Positions 22,001 to 35,404 of a stretch of DNA of 64,000 nucleotides are shown here, in pieces. The position numbers and the translations under genes were made by a program. This DNA comes from Vitellaria paradoxa (Eukaryota > Streptophyta > Magnoliopsida > Ericales > Sapotaceae). The notes beneath the pieces were generated by a model, which saw only the letters and a list, made by a program, of their open reading frames with translations, was not told where the DNA came from and did not search any database. Within the stretch, counting starts at the first letter, position 1. The number at the start of each line of letters is the position of its first letter. The DNA lies in assembly GCA_019916065.1 (NCBI GenBank), contig CM034237.1, positions 38,856,485-38,920,484 of the forward strand. Reading direction: 5' to 3'.

Positions 22001-25000
22001 AAAAAATTTATTAAAAAGTTTTTTATTTCCCCATGGACAGTGCTACGCACAGCGAGAAGTGTTAACAGAAGTGGAAAGTGTTAATTTTTTCTAATGTTAG
22101 TCCTAAACTATCAAAAGAAAAAAAAATCCTTAACCTCCTAACTCAGCCATCAATTAGGATTTTGAAATTTTTATCCACTGGTTATTTGGAGACCTTACGT
22201 ACAAAATGCTCTTTCTATCTAAAGCAATCCTTCAAATCTTTTCGGGTTTGTGCGTGGCAATTGGTATAGCTGAATGGAAGCTGAACGATAACTATTCTCT
22301 AATAAGCAGCAAAACAAAATAAGACAGGAGCTTCTAACCTCGCAGTGGACAGTGTTAAGCACGGAAAAAAGTTTTAACAAAGACGGAAAGTGTTAATTTT
22401 TTCTAATGTTAGTCATAAACTATCAAAAAAAAATTTCTTAAAAAGTCTTTTATTTTCCCAGTGGACAGTGTTGTGCACGGTGGGAAGTGTTGATTTTTTC
22501 TAATGTTAGTCATAAACTATCAAAAAAAAAATATTCCTTAACCTCCCAACTTAGCCATCAATTAGGATTAAAAAATTTTCCACTGGTTATTTGGAGACCT
22601 TACATACAAAAATGCTTTTTCTATCTAGAGCATTCTTCAAATCTCTTCAGGTTTGTGCGTGGCAGTTGGTATAGTTGAACAGGAGCTATTCTCTGATAAG
22701 CAACAAAGTAAAATAATACGGGAACTTCTAGCCTTCCAGTGGATAGTGTTGTGCACGGCAGAAAGTGTTAACGGAGGCGAGAAGTGTTAATTTTTTCTAA
22801 TGTCGGTCATAAACTATTAAAAGAAAAAATCCCTAAAAGTCTTTTATTTCCCTAATGAATAGTGTTGTGCACGGCGGGAAGTGTTAATAGAGTCGGGAAG
22901 GTTTAATTTTTTCTAATGTTAAACTATCAAATGAAAAAATTTCTTAAAAGGCCCTCTATTTCTCTAGTGGACAATGTTATGCATGGCGGAAAGTTTTAAT
23001 TTTTTCTAATGTTAGTCATAAACTATAAAAAAAAAAAAAATCCTTAAACTCCCAACTCAGCCATGAATTAGAAATTGAAAATTTTTTTCCATTGGTTATT
23101 TGGAGACCTTACGTATAAAATGTTCTTTCTATCTGGAGCACTTTTTCAAATCTTTTCGGGTTTGTGTGTGGCAATTGGTATAGCTGAACGGGAGCTAAAT
23201 AGTACCTATTCTCTGATAAGCAGCAAAGCAAAATAAGATAGGACCTTTTAACTTTCTAGTGGACAGTGTTGTGCACAGCAGAAAGTGTTAACAGAGGCAG
23301 GAAGTGTTAATTTTTTTCTAATGGTAGTCATAAACTATCAAAAGAAAAAAGTTCTTAAAAAGTCATTTATTTTCCCAGTGGACAGTGTTCTGCACAGCGA
23401 GAAGTATTAATAGAGACGAGAAATGTTAATTTTTTCTAATGTTAGTCATAAACTATCAAAAGAAAAAAATCCTAAACATCCCAACTCCGCCATCAATTAG
23501 GATTTGAAATTTTTTCTACTGGTAATTTGGAGACTTTACGTACAAAATGCTTTTTATATTTGGAGCACTTATTCAAATCTTTTCAGGTTTGTGCATGGCA
23601 GTTGATAAAGCTGAATAGGAGTTGAACGGGACCCATTTTCTGATAAGTAGCAAATCAAAATAAGATAGGACCTTCTAGCCTCCTAGTAGACAGTGTTGCG
23701 CACGGCAAGAAGTGTTAACAGAGGCGGGAAATGTTAATTTTTTCTAATGTTAGTCATAAACTATCAAAAAGAAAATCCTTAAAAATCCTTTACTCTTCAG
23801 TGGATAATGTTGTGCACGATGGGAAGTGTTAACAAAGGCGGGAAGTGTTAATTTTTCTTAATGTAGCCATAAACTATCGGAAGAAAAAATTACTTAACCT
23901 CCTAACTCAGCCATCAATTAGAAGTTGATATTTTTTCCTCGGTTATTTGGAGATCTTACGTAAAAATGCTCTGTCTATCTGAAGCATTTTTCAAATCTTT
24001 TCATGTTTGTGCGTGGCAGTTGGTATAGTTGAACGGGACCTATTTTTTGATAAGCAGCAAAGCAAAATAAGACAGGACCTTCTAACCTCCCAGTGGACAA
24101 TGTTGTGCAAGGCAAGAAGTGTTAACAGAGGTGGGAAATGTTAATTTTTTCTATATTTAGTCATAAACTATCAAAAGAGAAAATTACTTAAAAAGTCCTT
24201 TATTTCCCCAGTGGACAGTGTTGTGGACAGCGGGAAGTGTTAATTTTTTCTAATGTTAGTCATAAACTATCAAAAGGAAAACATCTCTTAACCTCCCAAC
24301 TCAGCCATCAATTAGGAATTGATATTTTTTCCTTGGTTACTTGGAGAACTTACGTACAAAATGCTCTTTCTATCTGGAGCCCTTCTTTCAATTTTTTCAG
24401 GTTTATGTATGACAATTGTTATTGCTGAATAGGACCAATTCTCTGATAGGCAGCAAAGCAAAATAAGACAGGATTTTCTAGCCTCCCAGTGGATAGTGTT
24501 GTGCACGGCAGGAAGTGTTAACAGAGATAGGAAGTATTAATTTTTTCTAATGTTAGTTATAAACTACCGAAAGAAAAAAAAAATTCCTCATGCTCACAAC
24601 TCAGCCATCAATTAGGAATTGAAAATTTTCCACTAGTTATTTGGAGACCTTACGTGCAAAATGCTCTTCCTGTTTGGAGTACTTTTCTTCAAATCTTTTC
24701 GGGTTTGTGCGTGACAATTGGTATAGCTGAACGGGAGCTAAACGAGATCTATTCTCTGAGAAGCAGCAGAGCAAAATAAGACAGAACCTTCTTGCCTGCC
24801 AGTGGACAGTGTTATGTAAAGCAGGAAGTGTTAATCTTTTCTAATGTTAATCATAAATTATCAAAAAAAATTCCTTAAATAGTCATTTATTTCCCCAGTG
24901 AATAGTGTGGTGCACGGCGAGAAGTGTTAACAGAGGCGAGAAGTGTTAATTTTTTCTAATGTTAGTCATAAACTATCAAAAGAAAAAATTCCTTAACCTT

Positions 25001-28000
25001 CCAACTTAGCCAGCAATTGGAATTCAAATTTTTGTCCTTGGCTATTTCGAGATCTTACGCACAAAATTCTCTGTCCATCTGGAACACTTTTTCACATCTT
25101 TTCAGATTTGTGCGTGGTAGTTGGTATAGCTGAACGAGAGCTGAACGGGACCTATTCTCTGATAAGGAGCAATACGAAATAGAACAGGACCTTCTAGCCA
25201 CCCAGTGGACAGTGTTATGCACGGCAGGAAGTGTCAACAGAGGCGGGAAGTGTTAATTTTTTCTAATGTTAGTCATAAACTATCAAAATTAAAATTCCTT
25301 AAAAAATCCTTCATTTCCCCAGTGGATAGTGTTGTGCACGGCGGGAAAATTTAACAGAGGCATGAGGGTTAATTTTTTCTAATGTTAGTCATAAACTATC
25401 GAAAGAAAATTTTCTCAACCTCCGAACTTAGCCATCAATTAGGAATTGAAATTTTTTCCAATGGTTATTTGGAGACCTTATGTACAAAATGCTCTTTCTA
25501 TTTGGAGCACTTCTTCAAATCTCTTCAGGTTTGTGCGTGGCTATTGGCATACCTGAACGGGAACTGAACGGGACCTATTCTCTGATAAGTAGCAAAGCAA
25601 AATAAAACGGAACCTTCCAACCTCCTAGTGGACAATGTTGTGCACAACATTAATGTTAATAGAAACAAGAAGCATTAACTTTTTCTAATGTTAGACATAA
25701 ACTATCAAAAGAAAAAATTTTTAAAAAATTCCTTTATTTCCCTAGTGGAGAATGCTGTGCACGGCAAAAGTGTTAATTTTTTCTAATGTTAGTTATAAAC
25801 AATCAAAAGCAAAAATTTCTTAACCTCCCAACTCAGCTATCAATTAGGAATTGAAATTTTTTCCACTGGTTATTTGGAAACCTTACGTGTAAAATTTTCT
25901 TTCTATCTGAAGCACTTTTTCAAATCACTTCGGGTTTGTGCGTGGCAATTGCTATATCTGAACGAGACCTATTCTCTGATAAGTAGCAAAACAAAATAAG
26001 ATAGGACCTTCTAGCATCCCAGTGGACAGTGTTGTGCACAGATGAAAGGGTTAATAGAGGCGAGAAGTGTTAATTTTTTCTAATATTGGTCATAAACTAT
26101 CAAAATAAAAAATTCCCTAAAAAGTCCATCATTTCCATAGTGCACAGTGTTGTGCACGGCAGGAAGTGTTAACAGAGACAAAAAGTGTTAATTTTTTCTA
26201 TTGTTAGTTATAAACAATCAAAAGAAAATTTTCCTAAACCTCTCAACTCAGCCATCAATTAGGAATTAAATTTTTTCCATTGGTTATTTAGAGATCTTAC
26301 GTACAAAATACTTTTTCTATCTGGAGCACTTTTTCAAATCTATTCAGGTATGTGCGTGGTAGTTGGTATAGCTGAACGAGAGCTGAACGGGACCTATTCT
26401 CTGATAAGCAGCAAAACAAAATAAGACAGAACCTTCTAACCTGCAGGGGACAGTATGGAGCACGGCAAGAACTGTTAACAGAGGCAGAAAGTGTTGATTT
26501 TTTCTAACGTTAGTCATAAACTATAAAAAGAAAAAAAAATTTCTTAAAAAGTCCTTTTCTTCCCAGTGGATAGTGTTGTGCACGGCGGGAAGTGTTAATT
26601 TTTTCTAAGTTAGTCATAAACTATAAAAATAAAAAATTCCTTAAAAAGTCATTTATTTCCCCAGTGGACAATGTTGTGCACGGCGGGAAGTGTTAAATTT
26701 TTGTAATGTTAGTCATAAATTATCAAAAGAAAAAACAATTCCTTACCCTCCCAACTCAGCCATCAATTAGGAATAGAAATTTTTCCACTGGTTATTTGGA
26801 GACGTTACATACAAAATGCCCTTTCTATCTATAGCACTTTTTCAAATCTTTTCGGGTTTGAGCGTGGCAGTCGGTATAGCAGAATGGGAGCTGAGCGAGA
26901 CATATTCTCTGATAAGCAGCAAAGAAAAATATGACAGAAACTTCTAACCTCCCATTGGACATTGTTGTGCACGACATGAATGTTAACAGAAACGAGAAGC
27001 ATTGACTTTTTCCAATGTTAGACATAAACTATCAACAGAAAAAAAATTCCTTAAAATGCCCTTTATTTCCCTAGTGGACAGTGCTGTGCACGGCGGGAAG
27101 TGTTAATTTTTCTAATGTTAGTCATAAACTATCGAAGAAAAAAAAAATTTAACCTCCCAACTCAGCCATCAATTAAGAATTGAAAATTTTTTCTACTGGT
27201 TATTTGGAGACCTTACGTGGAAAATACTCTTTCTATCTGGAGCACTCTTCAAATCTCTTCGGGTTTGTGTGTGGCAGTTGGTATAGCTGAACGGGAGCTA
27301 TTCTCTGATAAGCAGCAAAGCAAAATAAGACAGGGCCTTCTAACCTCCTAGTGGACAGTGTTGTGCACAGCAAAACGTGTTAACAGAGGTGGAAAATGTT
27401 AATTTTTTCTAATTTTAGTCATAAACTTTCAAAATAAAAATTTTCCTTAAAAAGTATTTTATTTCCCTAGTGAACAGTATTGTGCACGAAGAGAAGTGTT
27501 AATTTTTTCTAATGTTAGTCATAAACTATAAAAAAAAAAAAAAATTCTTAACCTCTCAACTTTGCCATCAATTAGGAATTGAAATTTTTTCCTTAGTTAT
27601 TTGGAGACCTTACGTAGAGAATGCTCTTTCTATCTAAATCACTTCTTCAAATCTCTTCGGGTTTGTGCGTGGCAGTTGGTATAGCTGAACGGGACCTATT
27701 CTCTGATAAGCAGCAAAGAAAATTAAGACAGGACCTTCTAACCTCCCAGTGGACAGTGTTGTGCACGGCAGGACGTGTTAATAGAGGCGGGAAGTGTTAA
27801 TTTTTTCTAATGTTAGTCATAAACTATCAAAAGAAAAAATTTCCTTGAAAAGTGCTTTTTTTCCCTAGTGGACAGTGTTGTGAATGGCAGGAAGTGTTAA
27901 TTTTTTTCTAATGTTAGTCATAAACTATAAAAAAAAAACAATATTCCTTAACCTCCCAACTCAACCATCAATTAGGAATTGAAATTTTTTCCATAGTTTA

Positions 28001-30813
28001 TTTGGAGATCTTACGTGCAAAATACTCTTTTTCTATCGGGAGCACTTTTTCAAATCTTTTTGGGTTTGTGCGTGACAGTTAGTATTGTTGAACGGGACAT
28101 ATTCTCTAATAAGCAGCAAAGCAAAAATAAGACTGGGCCTTCTAGTCTCCAGTGGACAGTGTTGTGCAAGGCAGGAAGTGTTAAAAGAGGCAGGAAGTGT
28201 TAATTTTTTCTAATTTTAGTCATAAACTATCAAAAGAAAAAATTCCTTGAAAAGTCCTTTATTTCCCCCAATGGACAGTGTTGTGCATGGCGAGAAGTGT
28301 TAACAGAGGCTGGAAGTGTTAATTTTTTCTAATGTTAGTCATAAACTATTAAAAGAAAAAATCCTTAACCTCCCATCTCAGCCATCAATTAGGAATTGAA
28401 TTTTTTTCCTTGGTTATTTGGAGTCTTACGTACAAAATGTTATGTCTATCTGGAGCACATTTTCGAATCTCTTCAGGTTTGTGCGTGGCAATTGGTATAG
28501 CTGAACAGGACCTATTCTCTGATAAGCAGCAAAGCAAAATAAGACAGGACCTTCTAACCTTCTTGTGGACAGTGTTGTGCAAGGCAGGAAGTGTTAACAG
28601 AGGCAAGAAATGTTAATTTTTTCTAATGTTAGTCATAAACTATCAAAAGAAAAAATTACTTAAATAGTTCTTTATTTCCCTAGTGGACAGTGTTGTGCAC
28701 GGCGGGAAGTGTTAGCAGAGATGGGAAGTGTTAATTTTTTCTAATGTTAGTCATAAATTATCAAAAGAAAAAATTTTTTAACTTCCCAACTTAGCTATCA
28801 GTTAGGAATTGAAATTTTTTCCTTGGTTATTTGTAGACCTTATGTACAGAATACTCTTTCTATCTGGAGCACTTTTTCAAATCTTTCGGGTTTGTGCATG
28901 GCTGTTGGTATACCTGAACGGGACTTATTCTCTGATAAGCAACAAAGCAAAATAAGATAGAACCTTCTAACCTCCTAGTGGACAGTGTTGTGCACAGCAT
29001 GAATGTTAACAGAAGTCGGAATCGTTATTTTTTTCTAGTGTAAGACATAAACTATCAAAATAAAAAATTCCTTAAAATGTCCTTTATTTCCCCCGTGGAC
29101 AGTGCTATGTACGGCAGGAAGTGTTAATATTTTCTAATGTTAGTTATAAACTATCAAAAGAAAAAATTTCTTAACCACCAGCCCAGCCATCAATTAGGAA
29201 ATGAAATTTTTTCCACTGTTTATTGTGCAAAATGATTTTTCTATCTGGAGCACTTCTTCAAATCTCTTCGGTTTTGTGTGTTACAGTTGGTATAGCTGAA
29301 TGAGACATATTTTCTAATAAGCAGCAAAACAAAATAAGACAGGACTTTCTAGCCTCCCAGTAGACAGTGTTGTGCATGGCAGGAAGTGTTAACAGAAGCG
29401 AGAAGTGTTAATTTTTTATAAAGTTACTCATAAACTATCAAAATAAGAAATTCCTTAAAAAGTCCATTATTTCCCTAGTGGACAGTGTTGTGCACGGCGG
29501 GAATTGTTAACAGAGGCGGGAAGTGTTAATGTTTTCTAATGTTAGTCATAAGCAATCAAAAGAAAATTTTCTTTAGCCTCCCAACTCATCCATCAATTAG
29601 GAATTGAAATTTTTTCCATAGGTTATTTGGAGACCTTACGTACAAAATGCCTCTTTCTATCTAGAGTAGTTCTTCAAATTTTTTTGGGTTTGTGCGTGAT
29701 AGTTGGTATTGCTAAACGGGAGCTGAATGGGACCTATTCTCTAATAAGCAGCAAAACTAAATAAGACAGGACGTTCTAACAACCCAGTGAATAGTGTTAA
29801 GCACGGCAAGAAGTGTTAACAGAGACAGAAAGTGTTAATTTTTTTCTAATGTTAGTCATAAACTATAAAAAAAAATTCCTTAAAAAGTCCTTTATTTCCC
29901 TAGTGGACAGTGTTGTGCACGGCGGGAAGTGTTAACAGAGGCGGGAAGGGTTAATGTTTTCTAATGTTAGTCACAAACTATTAAAAGAAAAAATTTACTT
30001 AACCTCCCAACTCAGCCATCAATTAGGAATTGATATTTTTTCCCTGGTTATTTGGAAAACTTACGTATAAAATGTTTTTTCCATCTGGAGCATTTCTTCA
30101 AATCTTTTCGGGTTTGTACGTGGCAGTTGGTATAGCTGAACGGGACCTATTATCTGATAAGCAGCAAAGCAAAATAAGACAGAACTTTCTAACCTCCCAG
30201 TGGACAGTGTTGTGCACGGCATGAAGTGTTAATAGAAGCGGGTAGTGTTAATTTTTTCTGATGTTAGTCATAAACTATCAAAAGAAAAAATTCCTTAAAA
30301 AGCCCTTTATTTCCCTAGTGGACAGTATTGTGTATAGCGGGAAATGTTAATGTTTTCTAATGTTAGTAATAAACTATCAAATGAAAAAATTTCTTAACCT
30401 CCCAACTCAGCCATCAATTAGGAATTGAAATTTTTTTCACTGATTATTTGGAGACCTTACGTACAAAATGTTCTATCTATCAAGAGCAATTTTTCAAATC
30501 TTTTCGTGTTTGTGCGTGGCAGTTGGTATAGCTGAACGGGACCTATTCTTTGATAAGCAGCAAAGTAAACTAAGATAGGACCTTCTAACCTCCCAGTGGA
30601 CAGTGTTGTGCACGGCAAGAAGTGTTAATTTTTTATAATGTTTGTCATAAACTATCAAAAGAAAAAATTACTTAAAAAGTCCTTTATTTCCCCTATGAAC
30701 AGTGTTGTATACGGCGGGAAGTGTTAATAAAGGCGGGAAGTGTTAATTTTTTCTAATGTTAGTCATAAATTATCAAAAGAAAAAATTCCTTAAAAAGTCC
30801 TTTATTCCCCTAA

Positions 30814-31089
30814 TCTGATGTGAAGTAAATACATATAATCTATTAAAATATTATTTCTATTATTTTAATGTTGTAATAATAATTTAACATAAGATTGTCA
30901 TTAATTTTTAAATTTATTAAATTAAAGGTATAATAGTTTAAATATAAAATTGTTATTATAAAATATAAAATTTCAGCTATATTTAGGTTACATTTGTATT
31001 TATAGAATTAGTATTGACCCATGCGATAGACATAATTGTATAACAATTTTATAGATAAAATATAACTTTTAAATATATTACAAAATATT
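30814..31089. other. AT-rich spacer between satellite and solo LTR
   Basis: The last B segment stops at TTATTCCCCTAATCTGATG. The spacer has no gene or clear repeat, and it supplies the left ATATT target copy (31,085-31,089). Confidence 0.6.
31085..31089. repeat. Target-site duplication ATATT (left)
   Basis: ATATT directly precedes the TG start of the solo LTR. The same five bases follow its CA end at 33,831-33,835. Confidence 0.8.
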
Positions 31090-31689
31090 TGTCACACCCC
31101 TATTTTAGGATACATATTTAGTCCCTTCAATAGGGGTGGATGTTCATAAACCCTTCAATATAACATCTCACAAATTGTCACTCTATATTTATTTTTCACA
31201 AACACCAAACTCATCACAAGACTGGGATTGAAATGGAGAAATCAACAACTTAGGTTCCTTTCCAGCACATGCAGTCACGCCTACCTCAATCTGAAAAATT
31301 CTAAATTTAGGTGTGAGTGTCACACACTCAGTGGAAGTGATATACTTAAAATAAAATATAATAAATTATTCACACTTTTACTATGTTTTTGTTATATAAT
31401 CTAGCATTACTTCCATTCTCATCACATATCCCTCAAAACTCATCTACACATTTCTCCCCAGCTAACTGGCTTATGACATGCATCCATAATCAATTACACA
31501 ACCAGTAGTCTCACAAATAATCAAGAATTAAATTTAATAATGATAGCAACTCCATATCACATCATTAACAACATGATCCTTTTATCAACTCGTAGTATCA
31601 CATTATGCCCCATCTAGCAATATGTCACCACATCATAAGTAACATGTGTCAATCATCAATCTTATCACATCGTTATATCAAATCTTCTC

Positions 31690-31950
31690 AATGCATCATG
31701 ATGGCCACATGCCCCATCTGGCATTGCCATGATATCTATGTATAATGAATGATTTAAATGTTATTGTACACACAGTTGGCCCCATCTGGCCTATGAGCTG
31801 AGCGCTCAACTTTAGACAGTGGCTTTATTTTAACATGTCCCATTAGCCCATCTAGCTGAGCCCCATCTAGCCTCATCATTGGTCCGATTTGACCTGATCC
31901 CATCTGGCCTCACATTTGGTCCGATCTGACTTGACCCCATCTGACCTCAA
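31690..31950 (+). repeat. GCCCCATCTGGCC short repeats inside the LTR
   Basis: Variants of CCCCATCTGGC(C) occur at least seven times, some joined by GGTCCGATYTGACYTGA spacers. They are irregularly spaced. Confidence 0.75.
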
Positions 31951-33328
31951 TGCACGTGTAATGCACACAATCCATGCTGTGCAATAATATTTACTATTTT
32001 TATTACTATAATTTATTATTGTTGCATTTCTTGATAAAAAAAACCACTTCACATTCAACGACTATAAATAATCACACCTCAACATCACCACAATTAATTC
32101 ACAAATAATGTACAATTTTAAAATATCAACCACACACTAATATTCCATAAGTAATCATGAATCACCATCAACACACTTAAATTATAACTCCTTGCATAAG
32201 AGAAATATCAAATTATACGAATTATCATTCCATGAATACTTATAATTTAACATTAACATAAATAATTTATAATCTTCTCATTCTCACAAATTATTCCCCA
32301 CATTAAAATAATAGCACTCACACTGATGACTTCAAAAAGAATCGTAAGTTACCATCACTTAATTAATTCATAGACAGTATTTTTTTTCCTCACAAATAAT
32401 TTCTCTGCTAAATAATCATTAAATATTTTTGGCAAATTCTTTCTCAAATAAAAATTATCTTTATTATTACTTGACCATTAATACAATTATTTCATAAATA
32501 ACTAATATTATTATTTGTATTTATCCACGAAGCTTACTCCATAAATGATTACCACTTTATCATCAACCCAAATACCACGTAAATAATTAATTTACATATA
32601 AATAATTTCTCAGATATAAATATTATTTCTCCACAAATAATCCCAATTCACTTTATCATCAACCCACATACTACGTAAATAATTAATATTTACATAAAAA
32701 TAACTTCTCAGATATAAATATTATTTTTTCATAGATGATCCCAATTCACTAATTATTATAAAATAATTAATTCACAATTATTACTTTATAAATATTTTTA
32801 TTTCACTGTCAATATACTATATAAATAATTCTTCACATAAAAATATTGATAATGTCAATTTTCCGTTAACAAAATTCACAACCATCAATATCTCTTATCA
32901 TAAATAATTAATATTAATGAGATAAAATTTATTAATTCAAATTTATTATTTTTTACCTTTAAATTTAACACACCCACCTGAATAGCAGATATTCTAAGAA
33001 AAATCAAATTATTGGAGTAATTGCTGCCGATTATCCTCAGGTCTTTATTTTTAACAAAATTCTACAAATCAAAAGTTCAACAGTTAAAATATAAACCCAA
33101 TCAATTTTTTTTAATAGACACTTAATAAATATAAAGCAACTACTTCAATTATAACATATCTAATTTACCTAACTTTCTACAGAATAAATTTTAAACTAAC
33201 AAAATAAAATAACTTACCTTAATAATATGGCCAAAGCCCTAACTTTTCTCTCTGTTCCTCATTTTTTACTATTTTTCTTCTCTCTCCACTTCTCACCGTT
33301 TTCTTCAATTATGCATCCACATAGCTTG

Positions 33329-33338
33329 TATATATATA
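33329..33338 (-). promoter_or_regulatory. Candidate TATA box of the LTR promoter
   Basis: On the minus strand it reads CTTATATATA, about 490 bp downstream of the TGTAATATCCTAAA start. A GA-rich stretch (GAGAAGTGGAGAGAGAAGA) follows, as expected for U3-R of an LTR in minus sense. Confidence 0.4.
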
Positions 33339-34089
33339 AGGATGGCTAGGCACTAGAGCCTTCCACCGCCCCCTCAACTACCCCTTTTAACTCTTTTTTT
33401 TTTTATCCCCTAACCCACTCACACGGCACATACATACACATATAGACATATATATATATATATAATTGGGTCAAAGTCTTTGCCCCTTTTGTTGACTCTC
33501 CAATTTCATTTCATTTCTTTTAGGTTTTCTTCCTTGGCACGTAGCCAAGCCACCTCCATCCATATGTATATATGTATGCATATAAATGCATTTTTATCAC
33601 ACTAACTCCCATTTAATTTACAAATTTATACCTTACTCCCATTTAATTTACAAATTAATACCACCACTAAATTAAATTTATAATTAATAACTTGGTTAAA
33701 TTATTAATTAAATTAGATTAAGACTAGATAAATTTCTAAATAATACCAAATTAACACAACTAAAATTCCTAAATATAAAATAAAAATTAATTTAATTATA
33801 CAACCTACAAAGAAAATTTAGGATATTACAATATTTTAATAAAATTATATAATTTCATAAAATAGTTAGGGTTATTTTTTTACCAAATCTCGATCCGATC
33901 TGATCAATCCTGAAAAATAAAATTTGCTCTAGAATATATATTAAATCATAAACTTACCTAGTTGGCTTGATTTCTTTTTGTTTTAAACTATTTGTTAGTT
34001 TTAATATACATTTTTATGTTTTTTTTTTAATTCTTGACTTATTTTACAAAATTAGAAATACTATTAGTCTTAATTATATTAAGTTAAAA

Positions 34090-34735
34090 ATTATTGATAT
34101 GATCAATTTAAATTTAAAATTAAAATTTTTTTTAGAAATTTTTCTAAAAATAAATTAGTCACAGGCTTAAATAGTATTTCAAATTTTATTTAATTTTTTT
34201 AAATTAAAGATATGACAAATTTTAGATATACATTTGTGTGTGTTTGTGTTTTCTTCTTTTTTTGTGTTTAAACAAATTATTTTAAATTTTTATTTGTTTT
34301 AATTTAATTATTAATATATTTGAAATATATAAATTTTACAACTATATTAAATTTATAAACAAATGGGTTACCTTTTAGAATTCACGAGTTCATTCATATG
34401 AAATTTATAAGTAAATGGACTCTTTTTCGTAACCCAATCAAGTGAGTCCATTTTCGAAACTCATGAGATCTTTTGCATTTATTAAATTATATGTCACAAT
34501 TCTAGTGCTTTTATAAAAAAAGAAAAAGTAAAATTGTAATATTTTAGCGATGTGGAATAAACAAATAAAAGTTTTGTGAATGAGAAAAGAAAAAGAAGAG
34601 AAAAGAAAAGGGAATGAATGAATTCAAAAAATAATTCAAAAATATATAAAAAAAAAAGAAAAATAGAATGGTATATGCCACGTAAAATTAAAGCAAAGAA
34701 AAAGAAGACAGAAAAATGTAGGTAATATAGATTTA
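34090..34735 (-). repeat. ~650-bp tandem unit, copy 1
   Basis: Landmarks in order: GATATGATCAATTTAAATTT, then ATGAGATCTTTTGCATTTAT, then CTAGTGCTTTTATAAAAAAAG, then AAGTTTTGTGAATGAGAAAAG and TATATGCCACGT. The same landmarks return in order about 680 bp later. No coding region. Confidence 0.65.
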
Positions 34736-34774
34736 TAAAAATAACTTAAATATTAAGTATTATTATTCGGTTAA

Positions 34775-35404
34775 AAATTGTGATATGACCAAATTCAATT
34801 TTAAATTAAAAATTTTTCTAAACAAAATTTTTTTTCCAAAGTTTAGATAATATTTCAGCATTTTTTGTGTTTTCAAATCCTAACATTTTTTTTTTGTATT
34901 TTTTAAATTTAAGATATAAAAAGAGTCATTATTATAAGAGAAGTTATGCTTTTTAATTTGATTAATATTTAATAATTTTTAAATATTTTTATCCTAAATT
35001 AATTATTTAGTAAAATTTTCAACTACAAAGAATCCATAAGTAAGTTCCATTTAAGGAATCCATGAAAGTGGATTTCTTTTCAGAACCCAAGAAAGTGGAT
35101 TTCTTTTTTGAACCCATGAATTCTTTTGCATTTATTAAAACCACATGCCACAAACTCTAGTGCTTTTTTAGACAAAAGAGAAAGTAAAGTTGTAATATTT
35201 TGACAATGTGAAACAAAAAAATAATAGTTTTGTGAATGATAAAAAGAGAAAAGAAGAAGAGAGAAGAAAGGAAATTAAAAATTAATTAAAAAATCTGTAA
35301 AAAAAAAAAAAAAGTAAAATAGTGATTAAAGAAACATGTCACCTAGGATTGGAGTAAAAAAAAGAGGAGAGAGAAAATACATCGTTTTAGTATTATAGTA
35401 TAGA
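34775..35404 (-). mobile_element. ~630-bp tandem unit, copy 2, with Helitron-like 5' end
   Basis: Parallel to 34,090-34,735 (GTGATATGACCAAATTCAAT, CTTTTGCATTTATTAAAACC, CTCTAGTGCTTTTTTAGAC, AGTTTTGTGAATGATAAAAA). On the minus strand its outer end reads A|TCTATACTATAATACTAAAA, matching the 5' ends of plant Helitrons (TC start after an A). I could not find a convincing CTRR end with hairpin on the other side, so this may be a partial or doubled Helitron. Confidence 0.5.

Larger units (their letters stand above)
14119..30813 (+). repeat. Composite satellite array, 40 units of ~417 bp
   Basis: A 16.7-kb array of head-to-tail units, all in the same direction. Each unit has an A segment of ~208 bp (starting CCTCCCAACTCAGCCATCAA, containing GGTTATTTGGAGACCTTACG, GTTTGTGCGTGGCAGTTGGT and CTCTGATAAGCAGCAAAGCA) and one to three B segments of ~100-118 bp (AGTGGACAGTGTTGTGCACG ... 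AATGTTAGTCATAAACTATC ... AAAGTCCTTTATTTCCCC). I count 40 A segments, at about 14119, 14551, 14964, 15387, 15794, 16208, 16602, 17008, 17428, 17815, 18336, 18723, 19126, 19540, 19955, 20359, 20786, 21316, 21719, 22132, 22540, 23047, 23474, 23898, 24291, 24591, 24997, 25418, 25827, 26236, 26746, 27151, 27552, 27950, 28367, 28781, 29178, 29576, 30002 and 30396. Units differ by scattered substitutions and small indels. The ORFs inside are the same chance frame repeated and are not genes. No known satellite name is recognised. Confidence 0.95.
31090..33830 (-). mobile_element. Solo LTR, 2,741 bp, probably Ty3-type
   Basis: The element starts TGTCACACCCCTATTTTAGG and ends TTTAGGATATTACA, so it has the 5'-TG...CA-3' ends of an LTR, with short inverted ends and a perfect 5-bp flanking duplication (ATATT). 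No internal coding region and no second LTR are present, so it is best read as a solo LTR left by recombination. Its likely sense is the minus strand: there a TATATATAAG-type TATA box (complement of 33,329-33,338) lies about 490 bp from the TG end and is followed by a purine-rich, transcript-like stretch. Near its 3' end in that sense it carries CACTGAGTGTGTGACACTC, a pattern I associate with plant Ty3/gypsy LTRs. Short GCCCCATCTGGCC-type repeats fill 31,690-31,950. The lineage is inferred only. Confidence 0.75.

Noticed and set aside
14119..30813. CRISPR-like regular repeats
   Set aside because: Unit length (~417 bp), absence of short repeats with unique spacers and the plant context rule it out.
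14119..30813. Centromeric satellite
   Set aside because: Array form alone does not show centromere function; no supporting evidence is available from the sequence.
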